The notes under the pieces were generated by a model. The model worked only from the letters and a program-made list of their open reading frames with translations, had not been told where the DNA came from and ran no database searches. The position numbers and the translations under genes were made by a program. Of a stretch of 64,000 nt of DNA, positions 1-7,378 are shown piece after piece; positions within the stretch are counted from its first letter, which is position 1, and every line of letters begins with the position of its first letter. Source of the stretch: DASSJM01 sp036280655 (lineage in GTDB: Bacteria; Actinomycetota; UBA4738; HRBIN12); assembly GCA_036280655.1 (NCBI GenBank), contig DASUQI010000037.1:19819-83818 (forward strand). The letters are read 5' to 3'.

Positions 1-687
1 CTGCTCGTCGCGCAGGCATCGGACGATCTGGTAGTAGCGGTCCTGGCCCGCCACCATCAGGAGCTGCTTCAGCTGCTGCGGCGACTGCGGCAGCGCGTAG
101 AACGTGCCCGGCCACAGGCGCGAGGGGACCATGAAGTCGCGGGCGCCCTCGGGCGTGCTCCGTCCGAGGATCGGCGTCTCGATCTCGAGGAACCCGCGCG
201 CCTCCATCTCCTCCCGCACGATCCGGTTGATCGTGTGGCGGAGCGCGAGCACCTTCGTCATCTCGGGACGCCGCAGGTCGAGGTACCGGAAGCGGAGGCG
301 CAGCTCCTCGGAGGCCTCGATCCGGTCCTCGATCACGAACGGCGGCGTCTCGGCCTCGGACAGGACCTCGAGCCCGGAGACCGCGACCTCTATCTCCCCC
401 GTGGGAAGCTCGGGGTTCACGGTCCCCGCCGGGCGTTCGCGCACCTCGCCGGTGACGCGGACTACCGTCTCCGACCCCAGGTGTTGGGCGTCCGCGTGCG
501 CCTCGGACGCCTTCTCCGGATGGAAGACGAGCTGCACGAGGCCCTGCCGGTCGCGAAGGTCGACGAACGTCACGCCGCCGTGATCGCGTCGGCGCCAGAC
601 CCAACCGCACAGCGTCACCGGCGCGCCGACGTCGCTCGCGCGTAGGTCGCCGCACGCGTGCGTCCGCATCACCGTTCGAAGATTCAT
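1..687 (-). CDS. aspS: Aspartyl-tRNA synthetase, N-terminal 229 residues (runs off the window)
   Basis: Charges tRNA-Asp (or tRNA-Asx) with aspartate in the cytoplasm. The visible part holds the N-terminal OB-fold anticodon-binding domain (about residues 1-105, with GWVWRRRDHGGVTFVDLRDR) and the beginning of the class II catalytic domain (YRYLDLRRPEM, TPEGARDF, QSPQQLKQLLM). The ATG at 687 overlaps the hisS stop as ATGA, which implies translational coupling. A second in-frame ATG at 669 is less likely. The last visible residues read RCLRDEQ, where most family members have RCFRDED, so motif 2 may be slightly unusual; the rest lies outside the window. Family identity is certain. Confidence 0.96.
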   Translation of the reverse strand, partial: MNLRTVMRTHACGDLRASDVGAPVTLCGWVWRRRDHGGVTFVDLRDRQGLVQLVFHPEKASEAHADAQHLGSETVVRVTGEVRERPAGTVNPELPTGEIEVAVSGLEVLSEAETPPFVIEDRIEASEELRLRFRYLDLRRPEMTKVLALRHTINRIVREEMEARGFLEIETPILGRSTPEGARDFMVPSRLWPGTFYALPQSPQQLKQLLMVAGQDRYYQIVRCLRDEQ

Positions 688-1958
688 CGCTCCGCCGCCC
701 AGTCGGTCCGGGACAGCCAGTTCACCACATCGTCGATCGGCACCTCGTCCTGCTCGCCGTCGGCCAGCCGACGCATCGTGGCCGCGCCCGCCGCGACCTC
801 GCGTTCGCCGAGGATCACCGCATAGGCGGCGCCCGACCGGTCGGCCATCTTCAGCTGCGCCTTCAGCGGTCGCTCCTCGTACGCCGACTCCGCAGGGATC
901 CCGGCCGTCCGGAGGGCCTCGACGACGCGCGTTCCGACCGCCGCCGCCTCGGTCCCGATCGACACGACGAAGCACGCGACCGGTCGCACGCTCGGACGCT
1001 CTCCGCCCTCGGCGTCGAGCGCGACGAGCGTGCGGTCGAGGCCGAGGGCGAACCCCACGCCGGGCGTCGGCGGACCCCCGAGGACCTCCGCGAGCCCGTC
1101 GTACCGGCCGCCCCCGCACACCGTCGCCTGGGCCTGTGAGAGCGCGCCCGAGACGAACTCGAACGTGGTCCGCGTGTAGTAGTCGAGCCCGCGGACGAGG
1201 CGTGGGTCGTGCACGAACGCGACCCCCAACGCGTCCAGCCCGTTGCGGACGGCGGCGAAGTGCTCCGCGCAAGGCTGGCACAGGTGATCCGAGATCACCG
1301 GCGCCTCCTGCACGAGCGGGGTCGGACCGTCCACCTTGCAGTCGAACACCCGGAGCGGGTTCGTTCGAAGCCGGACCCGGCAGTCTTCGTCGAGCTCGTC
1401 CCGGTGCGGCTCGAGGTGCGCGATCAGGAGCTCGCGATACGCGGGCCGGCACTCGCCGTCGCCGATCGAGTTCACGCGGAGCGCCAGGTCCGCGAGGCCG
1501 CGTCCGCGAAGGTACCGGTCCCCCACCGCGACGATCTCGACGTCCGCGGCCGGCCCGGCCACGCCGATCATCTCGATCCCGAACTGGCGGAACTCCCGGA
1601 GCCGCCCCGCCTGCGGTCGCCCGTGTCGGAACTGCGTCGCGACGTAGTACGCCTTGAACGGCGTCGGCAGCTCCTGCGCGTGCGCGAGGTACGCGCGAAC
1701 CACGCTCGCGGTCTGCTCGGGCCGCAGTGTGAGCGAGCGGCCCCCCTTGTCCTCGAACGTGTACATCTCCTTCGTCACAACGTCGGAGGTCTCGCCCGAC
1801 GTGCGTGCGAATAGCTCCGTGTGCTCGAACGTCGGCGTCTCCGCGTACCGGAACCCGTAGAGCCGCGCGATCCGGTGCGCGGCGTCGTACAGGCCGAGCA
1901 TCGCCTCGGAGTCCGCTGGGAGGAGGTCGACCGTGCCGCGCGGCGGCTGCAGCTCCAC
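684..1958 (-). CDS. hisS: Histidyl-tRNA synthetase
   Basis: Class II synthetase that charges tRNA-His. It has 424 residues, normal for the family. Visible landmarks are TLRPEQTASVVRAY (about 77-90), motif 2 QFRHGRPQAGRLREFRQFG (109-127), the histidine-specific LVRGLDYYTRTTFE, GGGRYDGL and motif 3 GVGFALGLDR. The usual RPEGT is RPEQT here. Its stop overlaps the aspS start by 4 bp and its start lies 2 bp from the end of the metallo-hydrolase gene, so the three genes form one operon. The hisS-aspS pairing downstream of a metallo-hydrolase is standard in Actinobacteria. Confidence 0.97.
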   Translation of the reverse strand: MELQPPRGTVDLLPADSEAMLGLYDAAHRIARLYGFRYAETPTFEHTELFARTSGETSDVVTKEMYTFEDKGGRSLTLRPEQTASVVRAYLAHAQELPTPFKAYYVATQFRHGRPQAGRLREFRQFGIEMIGVAGPAADVEIVAVGDRYLRGRGLADLALRVNSIGDGECRPAYRELLIAHLEPHRDELDEDCRVRLRTNPLRVFDCKVDGPTPLVQEAPVISDHLCQPCAEHFAAVRNGLDALGVAFVHDPRLVRGLDYYTRTTFEFVSGALSQAQATVCGGGRYDGLAEVLGGPPTPGVGFALGLDRTLVALDAEGGERPSVRPVACFVVSIGTEAAAVGTRVVEALRTAGIPAESAYEERPLKAQLKMADRSGAAYAVILGEREVAAGAATMRRLADGEQDEVPIDDVVNWLSRTDWAAER

Positions 1959-1960
1959 GC

Positions 1961-2578
1961 TCAGAGGTCCTGCAGGAACGGGTTCGTCGCGCGCTCGCGC
2001 TCGACGGTGGTCCGGGGACCGTGTCCGGGCAGCACGTCGAGGCCGTCGGGGAGCTCGAGGAACCGCCGGAGGCTCCGCTGCATCTCTGCCGGGTTCGAGT
2101 TCGGGAAGTCGCTGCGACCCACCGAGCCGGCGAACACCACGTCGCCCGAGAGCACCCAGCCGTCGGTCCGGAACACGACGCTCCCCGGGGTGTGCCCGGG
2201 CGTGTGGAGCACCTCGATCCGGAACCCGGCGAACGTGAGCACGTCACCGTCCGAGAGGGTCCGCACGTCCTTCACGGGCAGAGGCGGCACGTCGCGGCTC
2301 GCGCCCCACCCCCTCGGGTCGGTGAGCGCCTGGACGTCGGCCTCATGGATGTGGAATGGCAGGTCGTCGCCGCAGAACTCGTGGGCCGCCCCGACGTGGT
2401 CGAAGTGCCCGTGGGTGGCGAGCACGGCGACGGGACGCTTGCCTTCGCTCTCGAGCATCGCGTGCACCCGCTCCGGCGAGAAGCCGGGGTCGACGACCAC
2501 GGCGTCGTCCGTGCCGTCGGCGGCGATCAGCCAGCAGTTGGTCTCGAACGAGTTGTCGGAGAAGACGTCGAGGTACAT
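1961..2578 (-). CDS. Metallo-beta-lactamase fold hydrolase (glyoxalase II-like)
   Basis: A 205-residue single-domain MBL-fold protein. Zinc ligands are visible as ATHGHFDHVGA (HxHxDH), LHTPGHTPGSV and SGDVVFAGSVGR, all in the order expected for the YcbL/glyoxalase II group. The substrate is not determinable; these proteins hydrolyse thioesters such as S-lactoylglutathione analogues. The gene is first in the hisS-aspS operon and faces a divergent small ORF starting at 2656. A gene of this family sits upstream of hisS in many Actinobacteria. It has no signal peptide, so it should be cytoplasmic. Confidence 0.93.
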   Translation of the reverse strand: MYLDVFSDNSFETNCWLIAADGTDDAVVVDPGFSPERVHAMLESEGKRPVAVLATHGHFDHVGAAHEFCGDDLPFHIHEADVQALTDPRGWGASRDVPPLPVKDVRTLSDGDVLTFAGFRIEVLHTPGHTPGSVVFRTDGWVLSGDVVFAGSVGRSDFPNSNPAEMQRSLRRFLELPDGLDVLPGHGPRTTVERERATNPFLQDL

Positions 2579-2655
2579 GCGGGGCAGTCTATCCGCAGGC
2601 AGGCGAGGCCCAGCCCGGCGGGGCTCGTGTCGTCCCCGAGGGGTAGGCTCGCAGG

Positions 2656-2919
2656 GTGAAGGGCGACCGCGTGGAGATCGTCGTGGACTCGGGCGCCGGC
2701 GTGCTCACGTACGAGATCGAGGCCACGAGGGCGGGGCGCCGCGTTGAGGTCAGCACCTCGCGCGGTGTGATCGAGGTCACCGAGGTCACCAGGAGCGGGG
2801 CGCCGGTCCGCAGCGGCCGGTTCATGGCCGAGCGGGTGGTGGCGCTCGTCGAGCACCCCGCGCCGCTCGTCGCCACGCGGGGCCGGCGGCCGGCGAGGAA
2901 CCAGGCCCGCCTGCTCTGA
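2656..2919 (+). CDS. Small hypothetical protein, 87 residues
   Basis: A GTG-initiated ORF divergent from the metallo-hydrolase and convergent with dtd. The product begins MKGDRVEIVVDSGAGVLTYE and alternates beta-strand-like hydrophobic and charged residues up to about residue 65, ending in a basic tail (RGRRPARNQ). I recognise no family. The codon pattern is consistent with coding, and the ORFs on the opposite strand look like shadows. It may bind nucleic acid through the basic tail, but that is only a guess. Confidence 0.6.
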   Translation: MKGDRVEIVVDSGAGVLTYEIEATRAGRRVEVSTSRGVIEVTEVTRSGAPVRSGRFMAERVVALVEHPAPLVATRGRRPARNQARLL

Positions 2920-2937
2920 GCCGCCCGAGCAAGACGG

Positions 2938-3384
2938 TCAGAGCCCGGCCGCGTCGATCCAGAGCGTGACCGGGCCGTCGTTCACGAGCTCCACCCGCAT
3001 GTGCTCGCGGAACGCACCCCGCCTCACCGTCGCGCCCCGGCCCTCGAGCGTCTTCGCGAAGGCCTCGACCCGGTCCTCGGCGACCTCGGGCGGGGCGGCG
3101 CCGTCCCACGAGGGCCGGCGGCCCTTGCGCACGTCGCCGTAGAGCGTGAACTGCGGCACCACGAGGATCTCGCCGCCGACGTCGGAGAGCGAGCGGTTCA
3201 TCTTGCCCTGCTCGTCCTCGAACACCCGCAGGTTGAAGACCTTCTCGGCCAGGCGGTCGTACTCCCCGAACGCGTCGTCCTTCCCTACGCCCACGAGGAG
3301 CAGGAGCCCGGGTCCGATCTCGGCGACGAGCTCGTCGCGGACCCGGACCGAGGCGCGGGAGACCCGCTGGAGCAGGATCCTCAA
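2938..3384 (-). CDS. dtd: D-aminoacyl-tRNA deacylase
   Basis: Hydrolyses D-aminoacyl-tRNAs (and glycyl-tRNA-Ala) as a proofreading step. It has 148 residues from a TTG start whose bases overlap the relA stop (TTGA), the only start that gives the family N-terminus RILLQRVSRASV. Landmarks are GVGKDD (about 35-40), NLRVFEDEQGKMNRS, and the C-terminal NDGPVT motif. The other conserved motif, normally SQFTL, reads PQFTLYGD, a Ser-to-Pro change worth noting. The Gly-Pro pair of NxGPVT is intact, so chiral proofreading is probably kept. It is the last gene of the relA operon. Confidence 0.94.
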   Translation of the reverse strand: MRILLQRVSRASVRVRDELVAEIGPGLLLLVGVGKDDAFGEYDRLAEKVFNLRVFEDEQGKMNRSLSDVGGEILVVPQFTLYGDVRKGRRPSWDGAAPPEVAEDRVEAFAKTLEGRGATVRRGAFREHMRVELVNDGPVTLWIDAAGL

Positions 3385-5639
3385 CGCGGCACGACGCGGA
3401 ACGCGTCGTAGACGTTCTCGACCTTCTTCACCGCGCCCAGGATCTCGGCGAGGTGCGCGATGTCCGCGAGCTCGAACGTGAACCGCAGCATCGTCGTCCG
3501 GTCGCGCCCGACGGCGGAGGTGGCCGACAGGATGTTCACGTGGTGGTCCGAGAGCACGGTCGCCACGTCCGAAAGCAGCCGCGTCCGGTCGAGCGCCTCC
3601 ACCTGGATCGCGACCACGAACGAGGTGGGCTTGCCGGCGCGCCACGAGACATCGATCAGGCGCTCGGGCTGGCCGAGCAGCGACTTCGCGTTCGGGCAGT
3701 CGGTACGGTGGACGCTCACGCCCTGGCCGCGGGTCACGAACCCGAGGATCTGGTCGCCGGGCACCGGCGTGCAGCACCGGGCGAGCCGAACCCACACGTC
3801 GGCCGAGCCCGGGACCTCGACGCCCGAGGTGACGTCCGTCGTCGCCGACGGCTCGCCGAGCCGGACGGGGCGCGCGAGCGGCACCTCGGTGACGTCCTCC
3901 TCGGTGGTGCCCTGGAGCGACCGCGCGAGCCGGGCGACGATCGACTGCGGAGAGACGTGTCCCTCGCCGATCGCGACGTACATCGATTCCAGGCTCGGGA
4001 ACTTCATCTCGTCCGCGAGCTGCTCGAGCGCCTCCTCGGTGGCCAGGCGCTTGAACGGGACGTTCTGCTTGCGCATCAACCGCTGGAGCTGCTCGCGCCC
4101 GTCCTCGAGCGCGTCCTCGCGGCGCTCGCGGCTGAACCACTGCCGGATCTTGTTGCGTGCCCGCGGCGTCTTCACCCACCGGAGCCAGTCGCGCGAGGGC
4201 CCCTCGCCCTGGGCCTTCGACGTCAGGACCTCGACGGTGTCGCCGGTGCGCAGCTCGTAGTCGAGCGGCACGAGCTTGCCGTTCACCTTGGCGCCGATCG
4301 TGCGGTGCCCCACCTCGGTGTGGATCGAGTACGCGAAGTCGACCGGCGTCGCGCCGGCCGGCAGGTTCAGCACATCGCCCTTCGGGGTGAAGCAGAAGAC
4401 CTGGCCGCCGTACAGGTCGATCTTCAGGCCCTCCATGAACTCGCGCGGGTCGGCCATGTCCTTCAGCCACTCGAGCATCTGGCCGAGCCACGCCAGGTCG
4501 GCGGCCTCCTTCGCCTTCTTCCCGTCGCGTCCTTCCTTGTAGCGCCAGTGGGCCGCGATCCCGAACTCGGCCGTGCGGTGCATCTCCCGCGTGCGGATCT
4601 GCACCTCGATCGGCCGACCCTGCGGACCGACCACGGTGGTGTGCAGCGACTGGTACATGTTGTTCTTGGGCATCGCGACGTAGTCCTTGAAGCGCCCGGG
4701 CACGGGCTTCCACAGGGAATGGACGGCGCCGAGCGCGGCGTAGACGTCGCGGACCGAGTCGACGAGGATGCGGACGCCGGCGAGGTCGTAGATCTCGTTG
4801 AACTCCTTGCCGCCGATCACCATCTTCTCGTAGATCGAGTACAGATGCTTCGGGCGCCCGATCACCTCGGCCTTGACGCCTGACTCCCGCAGGCGCGTCT
4901 CGGCGGCGTCGAGCACGGCGTCGACGTACTGCTGCCGTTCGCCGCGACGGCGTTCGACGAGGCTCGCGATCTCGCGGTACGGGCCGGGGTGCAGGGCCTT
5001 GAACGAGAGGTCCTCGAGCTCCCACTTCACCTGCTGGACCCCCAGGCGATGCGCGAGCGGCGCGTAGATCTCGAGCGTCGCCGTCGCGATCCGGCGCTGC
5101 TTGTCCGGCGGGAGCGCGGACAGCGTCCGCATGTTGTGGAGCCGGTCGGCGAGCTTGATCAGCAGGACGCGGATGTCGCCCGCCATCGCGACGATCATCT
5201 TGCGGACGTTCTCCGCCTGTTCGTGCTCCCGGCTGCGGAACGAGAGCGCGTCGAGCTTGGTGAGCCCGTCCACGATCCGCGCGACCTCCGGACCGAAGTC
5301 CGTCTCGAGATCGGCGATCGTGACGTCGGTGTCCTCGACCGTGTCGTGAAGGAGCGCCGCCTCGAGCGTCGTGGTGTCGAGCCCGAGGTCCGCCAGGATC
5401 TGCGCGACGGCCAGGGGATGCTCGATGAAGTCCTCGCCCGACAGGCGCTTCTGCCCCTCGTGGTGCTCTGCGGCGAACCGGTAGGCCCGCTCGATCTCCT
5501 TGAGATCCGCCTTGGCGTTGTAGCCCTTGACCGTTCGGGTCAGCGCGTCGATCCCGTCGCGCGGCTCCGAGTCGCCGGGCCGCAGGCGCGCGAGCAGGCC
5601 CCCCCGTCGCTCGGTCTTGAGCTGCTCGGAGCCTTCCAC
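3381..5639 (-). CDS. relA: Bifunctional (p)ppGpp synthetase/hydrolase (RelA/SpoT, Rsh)
   Basis: Makes and degrades (p)ppGpp in the stringent response. With the GTG at 5639, preceded by a G-rich SD and clear of the upstream apt gene, the protein has 752 residues. Domains in order: HD hydrolase (FIEHPLAVA, ALLHDTVEDT), synthetase with GRFKDYVAMPKNN and EVQIRTREMH, TGS (DLYGGQVFCFTPKGDVLNL), a Cys-containing region (RLARCCTPVPGD, HRTDCPN) and a C-terminal ACT domain (ALDRTRLLSDVATVLSDHHV). The RFKD motif is the version found in bifunctional enzymes, and the HD residues are present, so both activities are expected. A longer frame to 5744 would run into apt and is rejected. Confidence 0.96.
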   Translation of the reverse strand: MEGSEQLKTERRGGLLARLRPGDSEPRDGIDALTRTVKGYNAKADLKEIERAYRFAAEHHEGQKRLSGEDFIEHPLAVAQILADLGLDTTTLEAALLHDTVEDTDVTIADLETDFGPEVARIVDGLTKLDALSFRSREHEQAENVRKMIVAMAGDIRVLLIKLADRLHNMRTLSALPPDKQRRIATATLEIYAPLAHRLGVQQVKWELEDLSFKALHPGPYREIASLVERRRGERQQYVDAVLDAAETRLRESGVKAEVIGRPKHLYSIYEKMVIGGKEFNEIYDLAGVRILVDSVRDVYAALGAVHSLWKPVPGRFKDYVAMPKNNMYQSLHTTVVGPQGRPIEVQIRTREMHRTAEFGIAAHWRYKEGRDGKKAKEAADLAWLGQMLEWLKDMADPREFMEGLKIDLYGGQVFCFTPKGDVLNLPAGATPVDFAYSIHTEVGHRTIGAKVNGKLVPLDYELRTGDTVEVLTSKAQGEGPSRDWLRWVKTPRARNKIRQWFSRERREDALEDGREQLQRLMRKQNVPFKRLATEEALEQLADEMKFPSLESMYVAIGEGHVSPQSIVARLARSLQGTTEEDVTEVPLARPVRLGEPSATTDVTSGVEVPGSADVWVRLARCCTPVPGDQILGFVTRGQGVSVHRTDCPNAKSLLGQPERLIDVSWRAGKPTSFVVAIQVEALDRTRLLSDVATVLSDHHVNILSATSAVGRDRTTMLRFTFELADIAHLAEILGAVKKVENVYDAFRVVPR

Positions 5640-5697
5640 GCACTCACCCCCGTGGAGGCAGTGTACGCCGCGAGCGGCGCGGATCCGGCGCTCGGGT

Positions 5698-6219
5698 TCA
5701 GTACCGCAGCAGCGTGAACAGCTCGTACCCGTCGAGCTTGTCACGCCCGTTCAGGAACGCGAGCTCGATCAGGCAGGCGATGCCGACCACCTTGCCGCCG
5801 ATACGTTCGACGAGCTCCGCGGTAGCCTTGGCGGTCCCGCCGGTCGCGAGCACGTCGTCGACGATCAGCACCCGCTCGCCGTGGGCGACCGCGTCGCGGT
5901 GGATCTCGAGCGTGGCGGTGCCGTACTCGAGCGCGTACTCGGCGGCCTCGGTCTCCCAGGGCAACTTGTCGACCTTGCGTACCGGGACGAACCCCGCGCC
6001 GAAGTGGTACGCGACCGGCGACGCGAGGATGAACCCGCGCGCCTCGATGCCCACCACCTTGTCGACGTTGCCGCGCCCGAAGTGCACCACGGTCAGGTCG
6101 ATCACGGTCGAGAACGCGAGCTCGTCCGCGAGGAGCGGCGTGATGTCCTTGAAGACGATCCCCTCCTGAGGGAAGTCGGGCACGTCACGCACGAGCGCCT
6201 TCAGCTGGTCGAGCTCCAC
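5698..6219 (-). CDS. apt: Adenine phosphoribosyltransferase
   Basis: Salvages adenine to AMP using PRPP. It has 173 residues, normal length. The PRPP-binding motif VLIVDDVLATGGTAKA is intact near residue 115-130, and the N-terminal IPDFPQEG-like segment (VRDVPDFPQEGIVFKDITP) is typical. It lies 4 bp downstream of secF and 58 bp upstream of relA, the conserved secDF-apt-relA order of Actinobacteria. No regulatory sequence is evident; co-transcription with secDF is likely. Confidence 0.96.
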   Translation of the reverse strand: MELDQLKALVRDVPDFPQEGIVFKDITPLLADELAFSTVIDLTVVHFGRGNVDKVVGIEARGFILASPVAYHFGAGFVPVRKVDKLPWETEAAEYALEYGTATLEIHRDAVAHGERVLIVDDVLATGGTAKATAELVERIGGKVVGIACLIELAFLNGRDKLDGYELFTLLRY

Positions 6220-6223
6220 GGGA

Positions 6224-7378
6224 TCACCTCCGCCGACGTTTGGCGGGCGGGCGCCGCTTGCTCTTGGGACGCGGCCTGGACGATGGGGTCCCGGAGCGTC
6301 TAGCCGCGGACGACGTGGCGGCCGTGGACGACGCCGCGGCTGCGAGCTCCTGCTGCACCACCTCCGGCTCCTCCTGCTCGGCGTCCCGGGTGGGGACCGC
6401 CCGCAGGCGCCGGGCGCTCGGGCGCCCCTCGAGCCGTGCCCGGAGCTGCTGGTAGCGCGGCTCGCGCTCCTTGAGGACCACGAGGATCGGCGTGGCCACG
6501 AAGATCGACGAGTACGCGCCGGTCACGACCCCGATCAGCATCGCGAACGCGAAGTCCTTGAGCGTCTGCCCGCCGAAGAGCAGCAGCGACAGGATCGGCA
6601 ACACGACCACGAGCGAGGTGTTCACCGAACGCATCAGCACCTGGTTCATCGAGGCGTTCGCGACGGCCTCGTACGTGTCCTTGCCCAGTGCCGCGGTGGA
6701 CTCGACGTTCTCCTTGACCTTGTCGTAGATCACGACGGTGTCGTAGAGCGAGAACCCCAGGATCGTGAGGATCGCGATCACGGTAGCCGGCGAGACCTCC
6801 CGGCCGGTGAGCGCGTACACCCCCGCCGTGATGATCACGTCGTGGACCATCGCGACCATCGCCCCGAGCGCCATCTTCCACTCGAACCGCAGCGTGATGT
6901 AGAGCGTGATCGTGATCAGCACGATCAGGAGACCGATCAGCGCCTGCCGCGAGATCTGTTCGCCCCACGTGGGTCCCACGACCTGCGCGCTGATGTCGTC
7001 GGCGGGGATCCCCGCCTGTTCGGCCAGCGCGTCGAACAGCTGCGTCCGCTCCTCGGCCGACAGGTCGGTAAGCGCGGTCGTGCGGATCGAGACCCGGTCG
7101 GTGCCGGCGATCTGGATCTCGGCGCTCTCCCGCGCGTACGGTTCGGACTCCAGGAGCCCGCGGATGTCCTCGACGCTCGCGCCGGTGGCGAGCCGGTACT
7201 CGATCAACGTTCCCCCCGTGAAGTCGATCGAGTAGTTCAGCCCCCGCCAGAACAACCCCAGCAGGCAGACGGCGATCACGACGCCCGAGACGATCGCCCA
7301 CCGGCGGCGCTGCTGGACGATGTGGAACTCCGGGTGCCGGTATCCGCGGAAGGTGTCGAGTGCGCGACGGAGGCTCAT
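6224..7378 (-). CDS. secF: Protein translocase subunit SecF
   Basis: Integral membrane partner of SecD that uses the proton gradient to drive late steps of Sec export. It has 384 residues with six predicted TM segments: the first near residues 29-48, then a periplasmic domain (IDFTGGTLIEYRL) and a five-TM block from about 145 containing VMVHDVIITAG-like and SLYDTVVIYDKVKEN motifs. The C-terminus is a long cytoplasmic Ala/Ser/Arg tail ending in KRRPPAKRRRR. That tail is unusually basic and could interact with RNA or phospholipid. The start overlaps the secD stop (ATGA). Confidence 0.96.
   Translation of the reverse strand: MSLRRALDTFRGYRHPEFHIVQQRRRWAIVSGVVIAVCLLGLFWRGLNYSIDFTGGTLIEYRLATGASVEDIRGLLESEPYARESAEIQIAGTDRVSIRTTALTDLSAEERTQLFDALAEQAGIPADDISAQVVGPTWGEQISRQALIGLLIVLITITLYITLRFEWKMALGAMVAMVHDVIITAGVYALTGREVSPATVIAILTILGFSLYDTVVIYDKVKENVESTAALGKDTYEAVANASMNQVLMRSVNTSLVVVLPILSLLLFGGQTLKDFAFAMLIGVVTGAYSSIFVATPILVVLKEREPRYQQLRARLEGRPSARRLRAVPTRDAEQEEPEVVQQELAAAASSTAATSSAARRSGTPSSRPRPKSKRRPPAKRRRR

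Noticed and set aside
2938..5643. 901-codon minus-strand ORF spanning dtd and relA
   Set aside because: Only its last 148 codons (dtd) are real; the rest is out-of-frame relA with low-complexity Arg/Ala sequence.
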